A program made the translations under genes and the position numbers. From Nitratireductor pacificus pht-3B (lineage in GTDB: Bacteria > Pseudomonadota > Alphaproteobacteria > Rhizobiales > Rhizobiaceae), in contig NZ_AMRM01000027.1 in NCBI RefSeq assembly GCF_000300335.1, positions 1-54,685 of the forward strand: a stretch of 54,685 bases of DNA, in the 5' to 3' direction. Positions 18,604 to 27,625 of the stretch are shown here, in pieces. Under the pieces are notes generated by a model, which saw only the letters and a program-made list of their open reading frames with translations, was not told where the DNA came from and searched no databases. Within the stretch, counting starts at the first letter, position 1. Every line of letters starts with the position of its first letter.

Positions 18604-19167
18604 GTGAGCGCTACCGATTCGACCGAACATACTAGGCGTGATTTTCTCTACGTCGCGACAGGCGTTGCCGGGGCCATTGGCGCGGCCGGCGTGGCCTGGC
18701 CGTTCATCGACCAGATGCGGCCGGATGCTTCCACCCGCGCTCTTGCTTCGATCCAGGTGGATGTCTCCGGTGTCGAGCCGGGCATGTCGCTGACCGTCAA
18801 GTGGCGCGGCCGTCCGGTCTTCATCCGCAACCGCACGGATGCGGAGATCGAGGAGGCGAAGGCCGTGGCGCTCGAGGATCTCAAGGATCCGGTCGCCCGC
18901 AACGCCAACATCGCTGCCGATGCGCCGGCCACCGACCTCGACCGCTCCGCCGGCGAGGGCAAGGAGAACTGGCTGGTGATGGTCGGCGTTTGCACGCATC
19001 TCGGCTGTGTTCCGCTCGGCCAGGCCGGCGATTTCGGCGGCTGGTTCTGCCCGTGCCATGGTTCGCACTACGACACCGCCGGCCGCATCCGCAAAGGCCC
19101 GGCACCGACGAACCTCGAGGTTCCGACGTTTGAATTCGTGTCCGACACCGTCATTCAGGTCGGCTAA
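18604..19167 (+). CDS. petA: Ubiquinol-cytochrome c reductase iron-sulfur subunit (Rieske)
   Basis: A 187-residue membrane-anchored Rieske protein. The N-terminus has the twin-arginine motif [11 protein letters not shown] (10-20) followed by one hydrophobic helix, which serves as anchor. The 2Fe-2S ligands are C130-T-H-L-G-C and C149-P-C-H-G-S-H, with Cys and His of each box placed canonically. It transfers electrons from ubiquinol to cytochrome c1 on the periplasmic side. The start codon is a GTG with AGGTGAAAGGA upstream. It is the first gene of petABC, 23 bp before petB. Confidence 0.97.
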   Translation: MSATDSTEHTRRDFLYVATGVAGAIGAAGVAWPFIDQMRPDASTRALASIQVDVSGVEPGMSLTVKWRGRPVFIRNRTDAEIEEAKAVALEDLKDPVARNANIAADAPATDLDRSAGEGKENWLVMVGVCTHLGCVPLGQAGDFGGWFCPCHGSHYDTAGRIRKGPAPTNLEVPTFEFVSDTVIQVG

Positions 19168-19190
19168 GGCTCGGCGAGAGGGGATTTTCT

Positions 19191-20474
19191 ATGAGCGCTG
19201 GACATTCGACCTATACGCCCAAGACCGGCCTCGGCCGCTGGATGGATGCGCGTTTGCCGCTTCCGCGTCTGGTCTATGATTCTTTCGTGGCCTATCCGGT
19301 GCCGCGCAATCTGAACTATGCCTACACCTTCGGCGGAATCCTGTCGCTGATGCTCGTGGCGCAGATCGTGACCGGCATCGTGCTCGCCATGCATTATGCG
19401 GCAAGCACCGAGGTGGCCTTCAATTCCGTCGAGAAGATCATGCGCGACGTCAACTCCGGTTGGCTGATCCGCTATCTGCACTCGAACGGCGCGTCGATGT
19501 TCTTCATCGCCGTCTATGTCCACATCTTCCGCGGTCTCTACTACGGTTCCTACAAGGCGCCGCGCGAGATGCTGTGGATCCTCGGCTGCATCATCTATCT
19601 CCTGATGATGGCGACGGCCTTTATGGGCTATGTCCTTCCCTGGGGCCAGATGAGCTTCTGGGGCGCCACCGTCATCACCGGCTTCTTCACCGCCATCCCG
19701 CTGGTCGGCGAGTGGATCCAGCAGCTCCTGCTCGGCGGCTTCGCCGTCGACAACCCGACGCTGAACCGCTTCTTCTCGCTGCACTACCTGCTGCCGTTCA
19801 TGATCGCCGGCGTCGTCGTCCTGCACGTCTGGGCGCTGCACGTCACCGGCCAGACCAACCCGACCGGCATCGAGGTGAAGCAGAAGACCGACACCGTGGC
19901 CTTCACGCCCTATGCGACCATCAAGGATGCGTTCGCCATGATCGTGTTCCTGGCCGTGTTCGCCTATTTCGTCTTCTACATCCCGAACTTCCTCGGCCAC
20001 CCCGACAACTACATCGAGGCGGACGCGCTGAAGACGCCGGCCCACATCGTGCCCGAATGGTACTTCCTGCCGTTCTACGCGGTGCTGCGCGCCATCACCT
20101 TCAACATCGGCCCGATCGACTCGAAGCTCGGCGGCGTGCTGGCCATGTTCGGCGCCATCGCGGTCCTGTTCGTGGTTCCCTGGCTCGACACGTCGAAGGT
20201 CCGCTCGGCGGTCTACCGCCCGTGGTTCAAGCTGTTCTTCTGGCTGTTCGTGGTCAACGCCATCTTCCTCGGCTGGCTCGGCTCGCGCCCGGCGGAAGGC
20301 GTCTACGTGGCCATGGCCCAGGCGGCGACGCTGTACTACTTCGCCTTCTTCCTCGTCATCATGCCGGTCCTCGGCCTGATCGAGACCCCGCGCAAGCTTC
20401 CCAATTCCATCACGGAAGCGGTGCTGGAGAAGAAGTCCGCCGGTGCGCCGGCCACCGAACAGGCAAAGGGCTGA
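19191..20474 (+). CDS. petB: Cytochrome b of the bc1 complex
   Basis: A 427-residue integral membrane subunit with eight predicted helices. The four heme-ligand histidines occur at H97, H111, H198 and H212, and the quinol-site PEWY is at 287-290. Together with PetA and PetC it carries out the Q-cycle. The extra C-terminal hydrophilic tail ends in an Ala/Glu-rich stretch. It sits 23 bp after petA and 8 bp before petC, so the three form an operon. Confidence 0.97.
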   Translation: MSAGHSTYTPKTGLGRWMDARLPLPRLVYDSFVAYPVPRNLNYAYTFGGILSLMLVAQIVTGIVLAMHYAASTEVAFNSVEKIMRDVNSGWLIRYLHSNGASMFFIAVYVHIFRGLYYGSYKAPREMLWILGCIIYLLMMATAFMGYVLPWGQMSFWGATVITGFFTAIPLVGEWIQQLLLGGFAVDNPTLNRFFSLHYLLPFMIAGVVVLHVWALHVTGQTNPTGIEVKQKTDTVAFTPYATIKDAFAMIVFLAVFAYFVFYIPNFLGHPDNYIEADALKTPAHIVPEWYFLPFYAVLRAITFNIGPIDSKLGGVLAMFGAIAVLFVVPWLDTSKVRSAVYRPWFKLFFWLFVVNAIFLGWLGSRPAEGVYVAMAQAATLYYFAFFLVIMPVLGLIETPRKLPNSITEAVLEKKSAGAPATEQAKG

Positions 20475-20482
20475 GCGAGAGA

Positions 20483-21328
20483 ATGCGTAAAGGGATTTTC
20501 GCCATGAAGAACGTCCTCCACGGATTGGCCGCGCTCGGCCTCGGCCTGACCGTCGCCACGGCGGCCAATGCGGCGGAGTTTCCGATCAAGAAGCCGGTCG
20601 AGCAGGACTGGTCGTTCGCCGGCCCGTTCGGCACCTACGACAAGGGCCAGCTGCAGCGCGGCTTCAAGGTCTACCGCGAGGTCTGCGCCGCCTGCCATTC
20701 GCTCGACCTGGTCGCCTTCCGCAACTTCGAGGATCTCGGCTACTTGGACGCCCAGGTACGGGCGATCGCGGCCGAGTACGAGGTCGAGGACGGTCCGGAC
20801 GATGCGGGCGACATGTTCATGCGCGCCGCCACGCCGTCGGACCATTTCCCGTCGCCCTTCGCCAATCCGCAGCAGGCGGCTGCTTCCAACAATGGCGCCG
20901 CCCCGCCGGACTTCTCGCTGATCGCCAAGGCGCGCGCCGTCGAGCGCGGCTTCCCGACCTTCGTGTTCGACGTGTTCACGCAGTATGCGGAAGCCGGCCC
21001 GGACTATATCTACGCGCTGCTGACCGGCTACGGCCAGGATCCGGGCGAGCATGCGGTTCCGGAAGGGACCTATTACAACCCCTATTTCCTCGGCTCCGCC
21101 TCGCTCGCCATGGCCGAGCCGATCAGCGACGGCCAGGTCACCTATGACGACGGTTCGCCGGAGACGGTCGACCAGTATGCCCGCGACATCTCCGCCTTCC
21201 TGATGTGGGCCGCCGAGCCGCATCTGGAAGCGCGTAAGTCGACCGGCTTCACGGTGATGATCTTCCTCGTCCTGTTCGCCGGGCTGGTCTATCTCACCAA
21301 GCGCAAGGTCTGGTCGGCGGTGCACTGA
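20483..21328 (+). CDS. petC: Cytochrome c1
   Basis: A 281-residue c-type cytochrome with a cleavable signal peptide (about 1-31, ending ANA-A), the heme motif C68-A-A-C-H72 and a C-terminal anchor helix (FTVMIFLVLFAGLVYL) followed by KRK. It is exported and accepts electrons from the Rieske centre. Two starts are possible: ATG at 20483 (used here) and ATG at 20504, which has AAGGGA 8 nt upstream and would give a shorter signal peptide. A clear intrinsic terminator follows at 21356. Confidence 0.96.
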   Translation: MRKGIFAMKNVLHGLAALGLGLTVATAANAAEFPIKKPVEQDWSFAGPFGTYDKGQLQRGFKVYREVCAACHSLDLVAFRNFEDLGYLDAQVRAIAAEYEVEDGPDDAGDMFMRAATPSDHFPSPFANPQQAAASNNGAAPPDFSLIAKARAVERGFPTFVFDVFTQYAEAGPDYIYALLTGYGQDPGEHAVPEGTYYNPYFLGSASLAMAEPISDGQVTYDDGSPETVDQYARDISAFLMWAAEPHLEARKSTGFTVMIFLVLFAGLVYLTKRKVWSAVH

Positions 21329-21355
21329 GCGCTGCGGCCACCAGATGAAATCCCG

Positions 21356-21385
21356 AAAGGGCGCCGCAAAGCGCCCTTTTCTTTT
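21356..21385 (+). terminator. Intrinsic terminator of petABC
   Basis: A 9-bp perfect stem, AAAGGGCGC with GCGCCCTTT and a 6-nt loop, runs into TTTTCTTTT. It begins 28 nt after the petC stop. Confidence 0.9.
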
Positions 21386-21439
21386 GCGCCGCGACACGGC
21401 ACAACGGGGGCAACCGGGGCAGGGACAGGCGACAGGCAC

Positions 21440-21991
21440 ATGGCAGCTTCACAGACGCTTCAGGACACGCTTCTTTCGGCGATCCGCACCATTCCCGACT
21501 ATCCCAAGCCGGGCATCCTGTTCCGCGACATCACCACGCTGCTCGGCGATGCCCGCGCCTTCCGCCGCGCCGTGGACGAGCTGGTGCAGCCCTATGCCGG
21601 GGCCAAGATCGACAAGATCGCCGGCATCGAGGCGCGCGGCTTCATCCTCGGCGGGGCCATCGCCCACCAGCTCTCCTCCGGCTTCATCCCGATCCGCAAG
21701 AAGGGCAAGCTGCCGCACGACACGGTGCGCGTCGCCTACAGCCTCGAATACGGCATCGACGAGATGGAGATGCATCGCGACGCGGTACAGCCGGGCGAGA
21801 AGGTCATCCTGGTCGACGATCTGATCGCCACCGGCGGCACCGCCGAAGGGGCGGTCAAGCTGCTTGGGCAGATGGGCACGGAGATCGTCGCCGCCTGCTT
21901 CGTCATCGACCTGCCGGATCTCGGCGGCCGCGCCAGGCTCGAGGCGTTGGGCGTCGATGTCCACACGCTGATCGCCTTCGAGGGCGACTGA
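21440..21991 (+). CDS. apt: Adenine phosphoribosyltransferase
   Basis: A 183-residue purine-salvage enzyme that makes AMP from adenine and PRPP. The PRPP loop [14 protein letters not shown] is at 122-135, and the family stretches [15 protein letters not shown] (18-32) and [14 protein letters not shown] are present. Its length is typical. The gene has its own terminator (22027) and is separated from petC by another, so it is probably a single-gene unit. Confidence 0.97.
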   Translation: MAASQTLQDTLLSAIRTIPDYPKPGILFRDITTLLGDARAFRRAVDELVQPYAGAKIDKIAGIEARGFILGGAIAHQLSSGFIPIRKKGKLPHDTVRVAYSLEYGIDEMEMHRDAVQPGEKVILVDDLIATGGTAEGAVKLLGQMGTEIVAACFVIDLPDLGGRARLEALGVDVHTLIAFEGD

Positions 21992-22026
21992 CGGTTTTTC
22001 TTTACCGAATTGTCAAACGACTGGTG

Positions 22027-22052
22027 GGGTGCTGAATTTCGGCGCCCTTTTT
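22027..22052 (+). terminator. Intrinsic terminator of apt
   Basis: GGGTGC pairs with GCGCCC (one G-U pair) around a 9-nt loop and is followed by TTTTT, 36 nt after the apt stop. Confidence 0.8.
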
Positions 22053-22090
22053 GTGCTTCATGATCGTATTGTTGATAACATGGAGCGGAT

Positions 22091-22237
22091 ATGACAGTAA
22101 AAATCATTCCGCTGATCTTGCTGGCACTTCTGTTGCCGGAACTCTTCTTCGCCAGGCTGGTTGCCATGTCGAGTGCGGGCCTGAGCTGTTTTCGCCAGAA
22201 GCACCGCCTCCAGCTCGGCCTGTCCCTGGCGTGCTGA
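22091..22237 (+). CDS. Small hydrophobic protein (48 aa)
   Basis: An ORF of 48 codons begins MTVKIIPLILLALLLPELFF, a single hydrophobic segment, and ends with a basic tail containing two cysteines. GGAG lies 7 nt upstream of the ATG. The start follows the apt terminator by 38 nt, and the stop directly abuts the stop of the convergent MaoC gene. It looks like a single-pass small membrane protein or a signal-peptide-like microprotein. I recognise no family, and coding is supported only by the ribosome site and hydrophobicity pattern. Confidence 0.5.
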   Translation: MTVKIIPLILLALLLPELFFARLVAMSSAGLSCFRQKHRLQLGLSLAC

Positions 22238-22705
22238 TCAGGTCCTGAGCAGCACGCCGTTCACCATGGAGAGCACCGGCTGGCCGTCCTGGTTCTCCGC
22301 CGCCGCGTGCAGCGTCACCAGGTGCCAGCCCGGCCGCGAGGCGAGCGGGCGGTGCGAGACCACCGCGCGGTAAAAGGTGATGGCGTCGCCGGCATAGACG
22401 GGCTTTGGCCATTTCAGGTCCGAGAAGCCGGGCGAGGGGCCGAATTCCGGCGCTTCTCCCGGCCCGTCCCATGGGCCGGGGCCCAAGCGGGCAAGGCCCT
22501 TGAGGTTGTACCTCATCCACATGGCGCAGGTGTGCCAGCCCGAAGCGCAGAGCGCGCCGAACACGCTCCTGCGCGCCTCTTCCTCGTCGACATGAAAGGG
22601 CTGCGGGTCGAAGGCGCGGGCGAAGGTCTTGATCTCGTCGGCGGTGAAGCGGTGCGTGCCGAGCGTGATGGTCTCGCCGAGGCGCAGGAAGGCATCGAGG
22701 CTCAT
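22238..22705 (-). CDS. MaoC-like hot-dog hydratase (second of pair)
   Basis: A 155-residue MaoC-fold protein with the hydratase motif ARAFDPQPFHVDEE (about 28-41), in which the D-P-Q-P-x-H-x-D catalytic pattern is intact. Relatives hydrate enoyl-CoA thioesters, though the single-domain forms are often of unknown substrate. Its ATG overlaps the stop of the upstream MaoC gene (ATGA), so the two are co-translated and may form a heterodimer. The stop is adjacent to that of a convergent small ORF. Confidence 0.9.
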   Translation of the reverse strand: MSLDAFLRLGETITLGTHRFTADEIKTFARAFDPQPFHVDEEEARRSVFGALCASGWHTCAMWMRYNLKGLARLGPGPWDGPGEAPEFGPSPGFSDLKWPKPVYAGDAITFYRAVVSHRPLASRPGWHLVTLHAAAENQDGQPVLSMVNGVLLRT

Positions 22706-23220
22706 GCCGCGCCTCCGGCGGTCTCGGCCGCGCCTCCGGCTGTCTCCGGCGCGGCGCGCATGCGGAACATGATCGGGTTCTCCATTTCCATCACCGTCTC
22801 GCCGCGCTGGTTCACCACCAGGTGGCGGAATGTGACCATGCCGATGCCCGGCCGCGACCGCAGCGCCCGTCGGGCGATCACGGTCGTGGTGCCCGTCAGC
22901 GTGTCGCCAGCGATCACCGGCCGCTTCCAGCGCGCGTCGTCGATGCCGGGCGAACCCTGCGAAGTGGAATCGGCGAGAAGGGCGTCGTAGAGCATGCGCA
23001 TGAAGATGGCGCAGCTGTGCCAGCCGGAGGCGGCCAGCCCGCCGAGCAGGCTCTCCCTGCCCACCGCCTCGTCCAGATGCATGGGCTGCGGGTCGAATTC
23101 TCTGGCGAAGGCGATGATCTCGTCGGCACCGACGGTCTTTCGCCCCAGGGCGATGGTCGTTCCTTCCGTCAGTTCCTCGAAGGCCCATTTCTTGCGGGTG
23201 GCCGGCATGGTGTCGGTCAT
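22702..23220 (-). CDS. MaoC-like hot-dog hydratase (first of pair)
   Basis: A 172-residue paralogue of the next gene, with the motif AREFDPQPMHLDEA and a conserved LLGGLAASGWHSCAI. The C-terminus carries an exact duplication of the heptapeptide ETAGGAA, encoded by a short tandem DNA repeat (near 22706-22745), which looks like slippage in a disordered tail. The ATG at 23220 (MTDTMPATRKK) is chosen; the in-frame extension upstream has no support. Function as an enoyl-CoA hydratase-like enzyme is known for the family, not for this pair. Confidence 0.9.
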   Translation of the reverse strand: MTDTMPATRKKWAFEELTEGTTIALGRKTVGADEIIAFAREFDPQPMHLDEAVGRESLLGGLAASGWHSCAIFMRMLYDALLADSTSQGSPGIDDARWKRPVIAGDTLTGTTTVIARRALRSRPGIGMVTFRHLVVNQRGETVMEMENPIMFRMRAAPETAGGAAETAGGAA

Positions 23221-23295
23221 GATTGAATCCTGTTCAGGCTTGAACCTTATGGCCGGAAGGCGGGCGTTCCGCAAGGACAGGATCGGTCCGATGCT

Positions 23296-24264
23296 TTAGA
23301 GCCAGCCGCGCCGCTTGAAGTAAAGGAAGGGCAGGATAGCCGACAGCACCATGACGATGATCGCCAGCGGGTAGCCGAAGCTCCATTTCAGCTCCGGCAT
23401 CAGGTCGAAGTTCATGCCGTAGATGGAGGCGACGAGCGTCGGCGGCAGGAACACCACGGCGACCACCGAGAAGATCTTGATGATGGCGCTCTGCTCGATG
23501 TTGATCATGCCGAGCGTCGCGTCGAGCAGGAAGTTGATCTTCTGCGACAGGCCGTCGGCATGGTCGGCGAGCGAGGCCACGTCGCGGGCCAGCGTCTTCA
23601 GCCGGGTGCGGGTCTCCCTGCCGCTGTTCATGGGAACGGCGCCGAGGAAGCCCGTCAGGCGCTGCAGCGTCAGAAGGCTGTCCTGCAGGTTCGAGAGGAG
23701 ATGCTCCTTGCGACCGATCTTGCGCAGGATGATCTGGAAGCCGCGGTCGCGCTTCGAGGCCTTGGTCTCGGCGGGGTGGAAGATGCCCTGAGCAATCTCG
23801 CCGATCTCGCGCCCGGCGCGCTCCAGTATGTCGGCCAGCCGGTCGACGATCACCTCGAGCAGGTTGATCAGCACGGTCTCGCCGCTGGTGCAGCCGAGCG
23901 CCGCCTTCTCTGCGCGCTGCGGAAAGGTCTGGAAGGCGCGCGGCTCGTGAAAGCGCACGGTCACCAGCCGGCCATGTGCCAGGACGAAGGCGACGGGCGA
24001 CATGACGGGCCGGTCGCCGTCTGCCTGGGCCGGCAGGGTGGCGGTCATGAAATGGGCGTCGTTCTCCGAATAGAGCCGGCTGGAGATCTCGATCTCCTCC
24101 ATCTCCTCGCGCGTCGGAACAGCGACGCCGAGCCAGTCCCCGATCGCCTGCTTTTCCTCCGGCGTCGGAGACAGGAGATCGGCCCAGACGATCGCCCCGG
24201 CATGGGCGGCGACGTCGTCCACGGGACGCAGGCGCTCGTTCTCGACGATGTAGGCCTTGATCAT
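23296..24264 (-). CDS. corA: CorA-type magnesium/divalent cation transporter
   Basis: A 322-residue CorA protein: a large soluble N-terminal domain, a long helix, and two C-terminal membrane helices. The first helix ends in the Y-G-M-N-F selectivity motif (GMN at 283-285), and the second runs to the basic C-terminus FKRRGWL. It forms a homopentameric channel for Mg2+, possibly also Co2+ or Ni2+. The ATG at 24264 has GGGAGGGAA just upstream. It is divergent from the padR gene. No Mg-sensing riboswitch structure was recognised in the 225-bp spacer. Confidence 0.94.
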   Translation of the reverse strand: MIKAYIVENERLRPVDDVAAHAGAIVWADLLSPTPEEKQAIGDWLGVAVPTREEMEEIEISSRLYSENDAHFMTATLPAQADGDRPVMSPVAFVLAHGRLVTVRFHEPRAFQTFPQRAEKAALGCTSGETVLINLLEVIVDRLADILERAGREIGEIAQGIFHPAETKASKRDRGFQIILRKIGRKEHLLSNLQDSLLTLQRLTGFLGAVPMNSGRETRTRLKTLARDVASLADHADGLSQKINFLLDATLGMINIEQSAIIKIFSVVAVVFLPPTLVASIYGMNFDLMPELKWSFGYPLAIIVMVLSAILPFLYFKRRGWL

Positions 24265-24473
24265 GGCATTCCCTCCCGAGCATCTGGTCGTCTGGTGGCT
24301 CACCCGGCGCCCGCTAGAACGCGGAAAACAAGAAAAGAGCATCCGAAAGGGCGCAGGGGGTTCCAGCCCCGGCTTCGAAGCCGTTCACCATTCGGGCCTG
24401 ATGCGGGTTGCGTCAAGCCCGGGAGCAGACGCTTTCCATGGCGCATCGGAGGTCGCTTCAAGGGATCCGATGT

Positions 24474-24510
24474 TTGACATCCGGGATAGTATATTCTAGC
24501 GCTAGAATAT
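24474..24510 (+). promoter_or_regulatory. padR promoter with palindromic operator over the start codon
   Basis: A TTGACA -35 box (24474-24479) is followed, 17 nt later, by TAGCGC (24497-24502) as the best-placed though poor -10. A perfect 20-bp palindrome, two 10-nt arms ATATTCTAGC and GCTAGAATAT, covers 24491-24510 and includes the first two bases of the padR ATG. A PadR dimer bound here would block both the promoter and translation start. Autoregulation is known for the family; this site is inferred. Confidence 0.7.
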
Positions 24511-25045
24511 GCGTATGAACCTGACGGACGCTGAACTCCTTCTGCTCGGGCTGGTCGCCGAGATGTCCCGTCACGGGTATGAGCTTGAACAAGTCATCGA
24601 AGCGCGTGGCATGCGCGAGTGGACGCAGGTCGGCTTCTCTTCGATCTATTTCGTGCTCGGCAAGCTCGAGAAGTCGGGACTTGTGGCGGCCGAGCGGCCG
24701 GCCGGTGCCAAAGCCCGCAAGTCCTACGCGATCACCGCGGCGGGCAGTGAAGTCCTGCTCGAACAGACCGTTGCGGCCCTCGGCGCATATCGTCCCACCT
24801 ATTCGTCGCTCCTGCTGGGAATGCTGCACTGGCCGGCATTGTCGCGCGATGCGGCACTGAATGCCCTCGGGACGCGCCATGCCTCGCTGGCCGCAGAACT
24901 GGAGAGGCTCGAAAGCGTGCGTAGGCAAAGGCAGCCCATGCCCGATCATGTCGAAGTCCTCTTCGACTATCTGGCGGGCCAGCTGACCGCCGAGAGCAAC
25001 TGGATCGACACCACACTCGATTACATGAGGAACAAGCCATGGTAG
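24509..25045 (+). CDS. PadR-family transcriptional regulator
   Basis: A 178-residue regulator. The N-terminal winged HTH (DAELLLLGLVAEMSRHGYELEQVIEARGMREW, then SSIYFVLGKLEKSGLV) is PadR-type and is followed by a C-terminal helical dimerisation part. There is no Shine-Dalgarno before ATG 24509 or the second ATG at 24515, and the operator palindrome runs into the first ATG, so the mRNA may be leaderless. The gene overlaps the GyrI-like gene by 7 nt, which suggests that the regulator and its partner are made together and respond to the same small molecule. Confidence 0.92.
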   Translation: MRMNLTDAELLLLGLVAEMSRHGYELEQVIEARGMREWTQVGFSSIYFVLGKLEKSGLVAAERPAGAKARKSYAITAAGSEVLLEQTVAALGAYRPTYSSLLLGMLHWPALSRDAALNALGTRHASLAAELERLESVRRQRQPMPDHVEVLFDYLAGQLTAESNWIDTTLDYMRNKPW

Positions 25046-25710
25046 ACGAAGCATTGGTCGACTTGACGCAGGACAGGACCGTCCTGCGCACGCTCTACGC
25101 GCCATCGGCAGGCGCGTTCGCAATGGTCGACGTGCCCGGGCTCCCGTTCGCCATGCTGGATGGCGAGGGGCCTCCCTCGCAGTCCGCCATCGGCGCAGCC
25201 GTCAGAAACCTCTACACGGCCATCTACGTCATTCGCCGACAGGCGCGTGAACGCATGGGCAAGTCCTTTGTCGAGGCGCCGGTGGAGGTGCTCTACTGGG
25301 CCGAGGATATGCGCGATCTTGCAGCCGGCAACCGTGAGAACTGGCACTGGCGTGTGCAGATTACCCTGCCGGTCTGGAGCACCGCGCACAGCCTGCGGGA
25401 ATCGGTTGCCGAAATGCGCGGTGAGCTCGGTGCTTCCGGTGCCGTCCGATGGGAGATCTCCGTCGAAGGCAGATGCGTCCAGTATCTGCATATCGGCCAA
25501 ACGAGCGCGCTGCCCCGGATCATCGAGCGCCTCTACGGCGAACACCTGCCGAAAGAGGGGCTGGAGCCGGACGGGCCCTATCATGAGATATATCTCGATG
25601 ACTGGAACCGCGTTTCGGAAAACCGGCGCAAGATCATCCTGCGGCAGCCCGTGCGCGCGATGAAGCAGGCGGAAAGCTACAGCCTTTTGCAGTCAGGTGG
25701 AATCTCCTGA
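25039..25710 (+). CDS. GyrI-like small-molecule-binding protein
   Basis: A 223-residue protein with a GyrI-like (SOUL/effector-binding) fold. Recognisable parts are FAMVDVPGLPFAMLDGEGPP, an R-Q-A-R-E-R-MGKSFVEAPVEVLYW segment, and the C-terminal GPYHEIYLDDWNRV. Relatives bind drugs or dyes, and some hydrolyse cyclopropanoid toxins. The pairing with PadR suggests sensing or detoxification of a ligand. The last ten codons (YSLLQSGGIS) are encoded by a dispersed repeat (25678-25780), so the natural stop was probably a TAG at the repeat's first bases that is now TAC. Confidence 0.85.
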   Translation: MVDEALVDLTQDRTVLRTLYAPSAGAFAMVDVPGLPFAMLDGEGPPSQSAIGAAVRNLYTAIYVIRRQARERMGKSFVEAPVEVLYWAEDMRDLAAGNRENWHWRVQITLPVWSTAHSLRESVAEMRGELGASGAVRWEISVEGRCVQYLHIGQTSALPRIIERLYGEHLPKEGLEPDGPYHEIYLDDWNRVSENRRKIILRQPVRAMKQAESYSLLQSGGIS

Positions 25711-25780
25711 CGTCCGCGTAAACGCGGAAAGCAAGGAGATAGACCTTTTCGGCGCTTCCGTGAAACCTTGAACGGGTCTA
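25678..25780 (+). repeat. Dispersed palindromic repeat, family A (copy 1)
   Basis: It starts TACAGCCTTTTGCAGTC, then AGGTGGAATCTCCT, GACGTCCGCGTAAACGCGG and an AAGGAGATAGACC block. Other copies lie at 29590-29655, 29995-30103, 37430-37520 and 48232-48331. Hairpins AGG..CCT and CCGCG..CGCGG are preserved. It overlaps the end of the GyrI-like gene and reaches the ychF stop. Confidence 0.85.
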
Positions 25781-26881
25781 CGTGTTGAACTTGAACAGCA
25801 TCACGTCGCCGTCCGTCACCACATATTCCTTGCCCTCGTCGCGCGCCTTGCCGGCCTCGCGGGCGGCCGTCTCGCCCCCGAGAGCGACGAAATCCTGATA
25901 GCCGATGGTCTGGGCGCGGATGAAGCCGCGCTCGAAATCCGTGTGGATGACGCCGGCCGCCTGCGGCGCCTTGGCGCCCTTGTGGACGGTCCAGGCGCGC
26001 GTTTCCTTCGGCCCGGAGGTGAAGAAGGTGATCAAGTCGAGCAGTTCGTAGCCGGCGCGGATCAACCGGTCGAGGCCGGGCTCCTCCAGCCCCATCGCCT
26101 CGAGATATTCGGCGGCCTCGGCATCGGAAAGCTGCGCCACCTCGGCCTCGATGGCCGCCGAGATGACGACGCTCAGCGCGCCCTGGCCGTCGGCCATCGT
26201 CGCCACCGCCTGGCTGTGGGCGTTGCCTTCCGCCGCGTCCGCCTCGGCGACGTTGCAGACATAGAGCACGGGCTTCGAGGTGAGCAGGTTCAGGCCGCGC
26301 AGGATTTTCAGGTCCTCCGCCGCGATGCCGTCGAGCAGCAGGCGGACGGGCTTGCCGTCCTGCAGGAGCGCCAGCGCCTGCTCCATCATCGGCAGGAGCG
26401 TCATCGCTTCCTTGTCCTTGCCGGAGGCGCGCTTCTGCATCTGTGTCGTGCGCCGCTCGAGGCTTTCGAGGTCGGCGAGCATAAGCTCGGTCTCGACCGT
26501 CTCGGCGTCGGCGACCGGGTCGATGCGGCCTTCCACATGGGTGATGTCGTCATCCTCAAAGCAGCGCAGCACGTGGACGATCGCGTCCACCTCGCGGATG
26601 TTCGCGAGGAACTGGTTGCCCAGCCCTTCGCCCTTCGAGGCGCCGCGCACAAGGCCGGCGATGTCGACGAAGGAGATGCGCGTCGGGATGATCTCCTTCG
26701 ACTTGGTGATCGCGGAGATCTTCTTCAGGCGCGGGTCGGGCACGGCCACTTCGCCGGTGTTCGGCTCGATGGTGCAGAAGGGATAGTTCGCGGCCTGGGC
26801 GGCGGCCGTCTTGGTGAGCGCGTTGAAGAGCGTCGATTTGCCGACATTGGGCAGACCGACGATGCCGCATTTGAAACCCAT
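25778..26881 (-). CDS. ychF: Redox-regulated ATPase/GTPase YchF
   Basis: A 367-residue Obg-related protein, universally conserved as YchF/OLA1. G1 is GLPNVGKS (9-16), G3 is in DIAGLVRGASKGEGLGNQF, and the TGS-like C-terminal domain contains FFTSGPKETRAWT and the terminal DGDVMLFKFN. YchF prefers ATP over GTP and interacts with the ribosome and stress pathways. It is the last gene of rplY-pth-ychF, 3 bp after pth. A family A repeat touches its 3' end. Confidence 0.97.
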   Translation of the reverse strand: MGFKCGIVGLPNVGKSTLFNALTKTAAAQAANYPFCTIEPNTGEVAVPDPRLKKISAITKSKEIIPTRISFVDIAGLVRGASKGEGLGNQFLANIREVDAIVHVLRCFEDDDITHVEGRIDPVADAETVETELMLADLESLERRTTQMQKRASGKDKEAMTLLPMMEQALALLQDGKPVRLLLDGIAAEDLKILRGLNLLTSKPVLYVCNVAEADAAEGNAHSQAVATMADGQGALSVVISAAIEAEVAQLSDAEAAEYLEAMGLEEPGLDRLIRAGYELLDLITFFTSGPKETRAWTVHKGAKAPQAAGVIHTDFERGFIRAQTIGYQDFVALGGETAAREAGKARDEGKEYVVTDGDVMLFKFNT

Positions 26882-26884
26882 TTC

Positions 26885-27601
26885 CTATTCCTTCTGACCG
26901 AAGAGTTTTTTCAGCATGGCGGCCATCGGGCCGCTTTCGGGGAGGGGCGCCTGGGGCCCCGTCTGGCGTGCCTGGCGCACATGGCTCTGCTTTTTCGCGG
27001 GCTTCGGGGCTGCCGGCGCGGCTGCCGCGCCCGTGCCCTTCACCGCAAGACTGACGCGGTTCATGAAGCCCGCCTCGTCGCCTTCCGCCAGCATCGAGAT
27101 GTGGTCGGCGACGGCGTCGAGCATCGGCTCGAGCCATTCCTGGTCCGCCTTGGCGAAGTCGCCCAGCACATGGGCGTTCACCCGGGCCTTGTCGCCCGGA
27201 TGGCCGATGCCGATGCGTACGCGCCGGTAATCCTTGCCGCAATGGGCGTCGATCGACTTGATGCCGTTATGGCCGCCCGAGCCGCCGCCCGTCTTGATGC
27301 GCAGCCTGCCCGGCGCCAGATCCAGCTCGTCATAGAAGACGATCAGGTCGGCGGGCTCGATCTTGTAGAAGCGCATGGCTTCGCCGATCGCCTGGCCCGA
27401 CAGGTTCATGAAGGTCTGCGGCTTGACCAGCAGAACCTTCTCGCCGCCGATGCGCCCCTCGGCGATCAGGGCGGAGAACTTCTTCGTCCATGGCGAAAAG
27501 GAATGGCGGCGGGATATGGCATCCGCCGCCATGAAACCGACATTGTGCCGGTGTCCCGCATATTGCTGGCCGGGATTGCCGAGCCCTGCAATGAGCAGCA
27601 T
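26885..27601 (-). CDS. pth: Peptidyl-tRNA hydrolase
   Basis: A 238-residue enzyme with the N-terminal [18 protein letters not shown] (6-23, catalytic His19), the loop FMNLSGQA and the D-E-L-D-L-A-P-G-R segment. It frees tRNA from prematurely released peptidyl-tRNA. Compared with the roughly 190-residue core, it has a 40-residue basic, Ala/Lys/Pro-rich tail, a common feature in alphaproteobacteria. It sits 24 bp after rplY and 3 bp before ychF, so all three are co-transcribed. Confidence 0.97.
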   Translation of the reverse strand: MLLIAGLGNPGQQYAGHRHNVGFMAADAISRRHSFSPWTKKFSALIAEGRIGGEKVLLVKPQTFMNLSGQAIGEAMRFYKIEPADLIVFYDELDLAPGRLRIKTGGGSGGHNGIKSIDAHCGKDYRRVRIGIGHPGDKARVNAHVLGDFAKADQEWLEPMLDAVADHISMLAEGDEAGFMNRVSLAVKGTGAAAAPAAPKPAKKQSHVRQARQTGPQAPLPESGPMAAMLKKLFGQKE

Positions 27602-27625
27602 GAGGATCCGCGGGGAAGGGGAGGA

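Noticed and set aside
19460-20482. Upstream part of a 622-codon frame leading into cytochrome c1
   Set aside because: It overlaps petB in another frame. Cytochrome c1 needs a signal peptide that starts at 20483 or 20504.
24265-24473. Magnesium riboswitch in front of corA
   Set aside because: The spacer shows no recognisable M-box or YkoK-type structure, only short unrelated GC palindromes.
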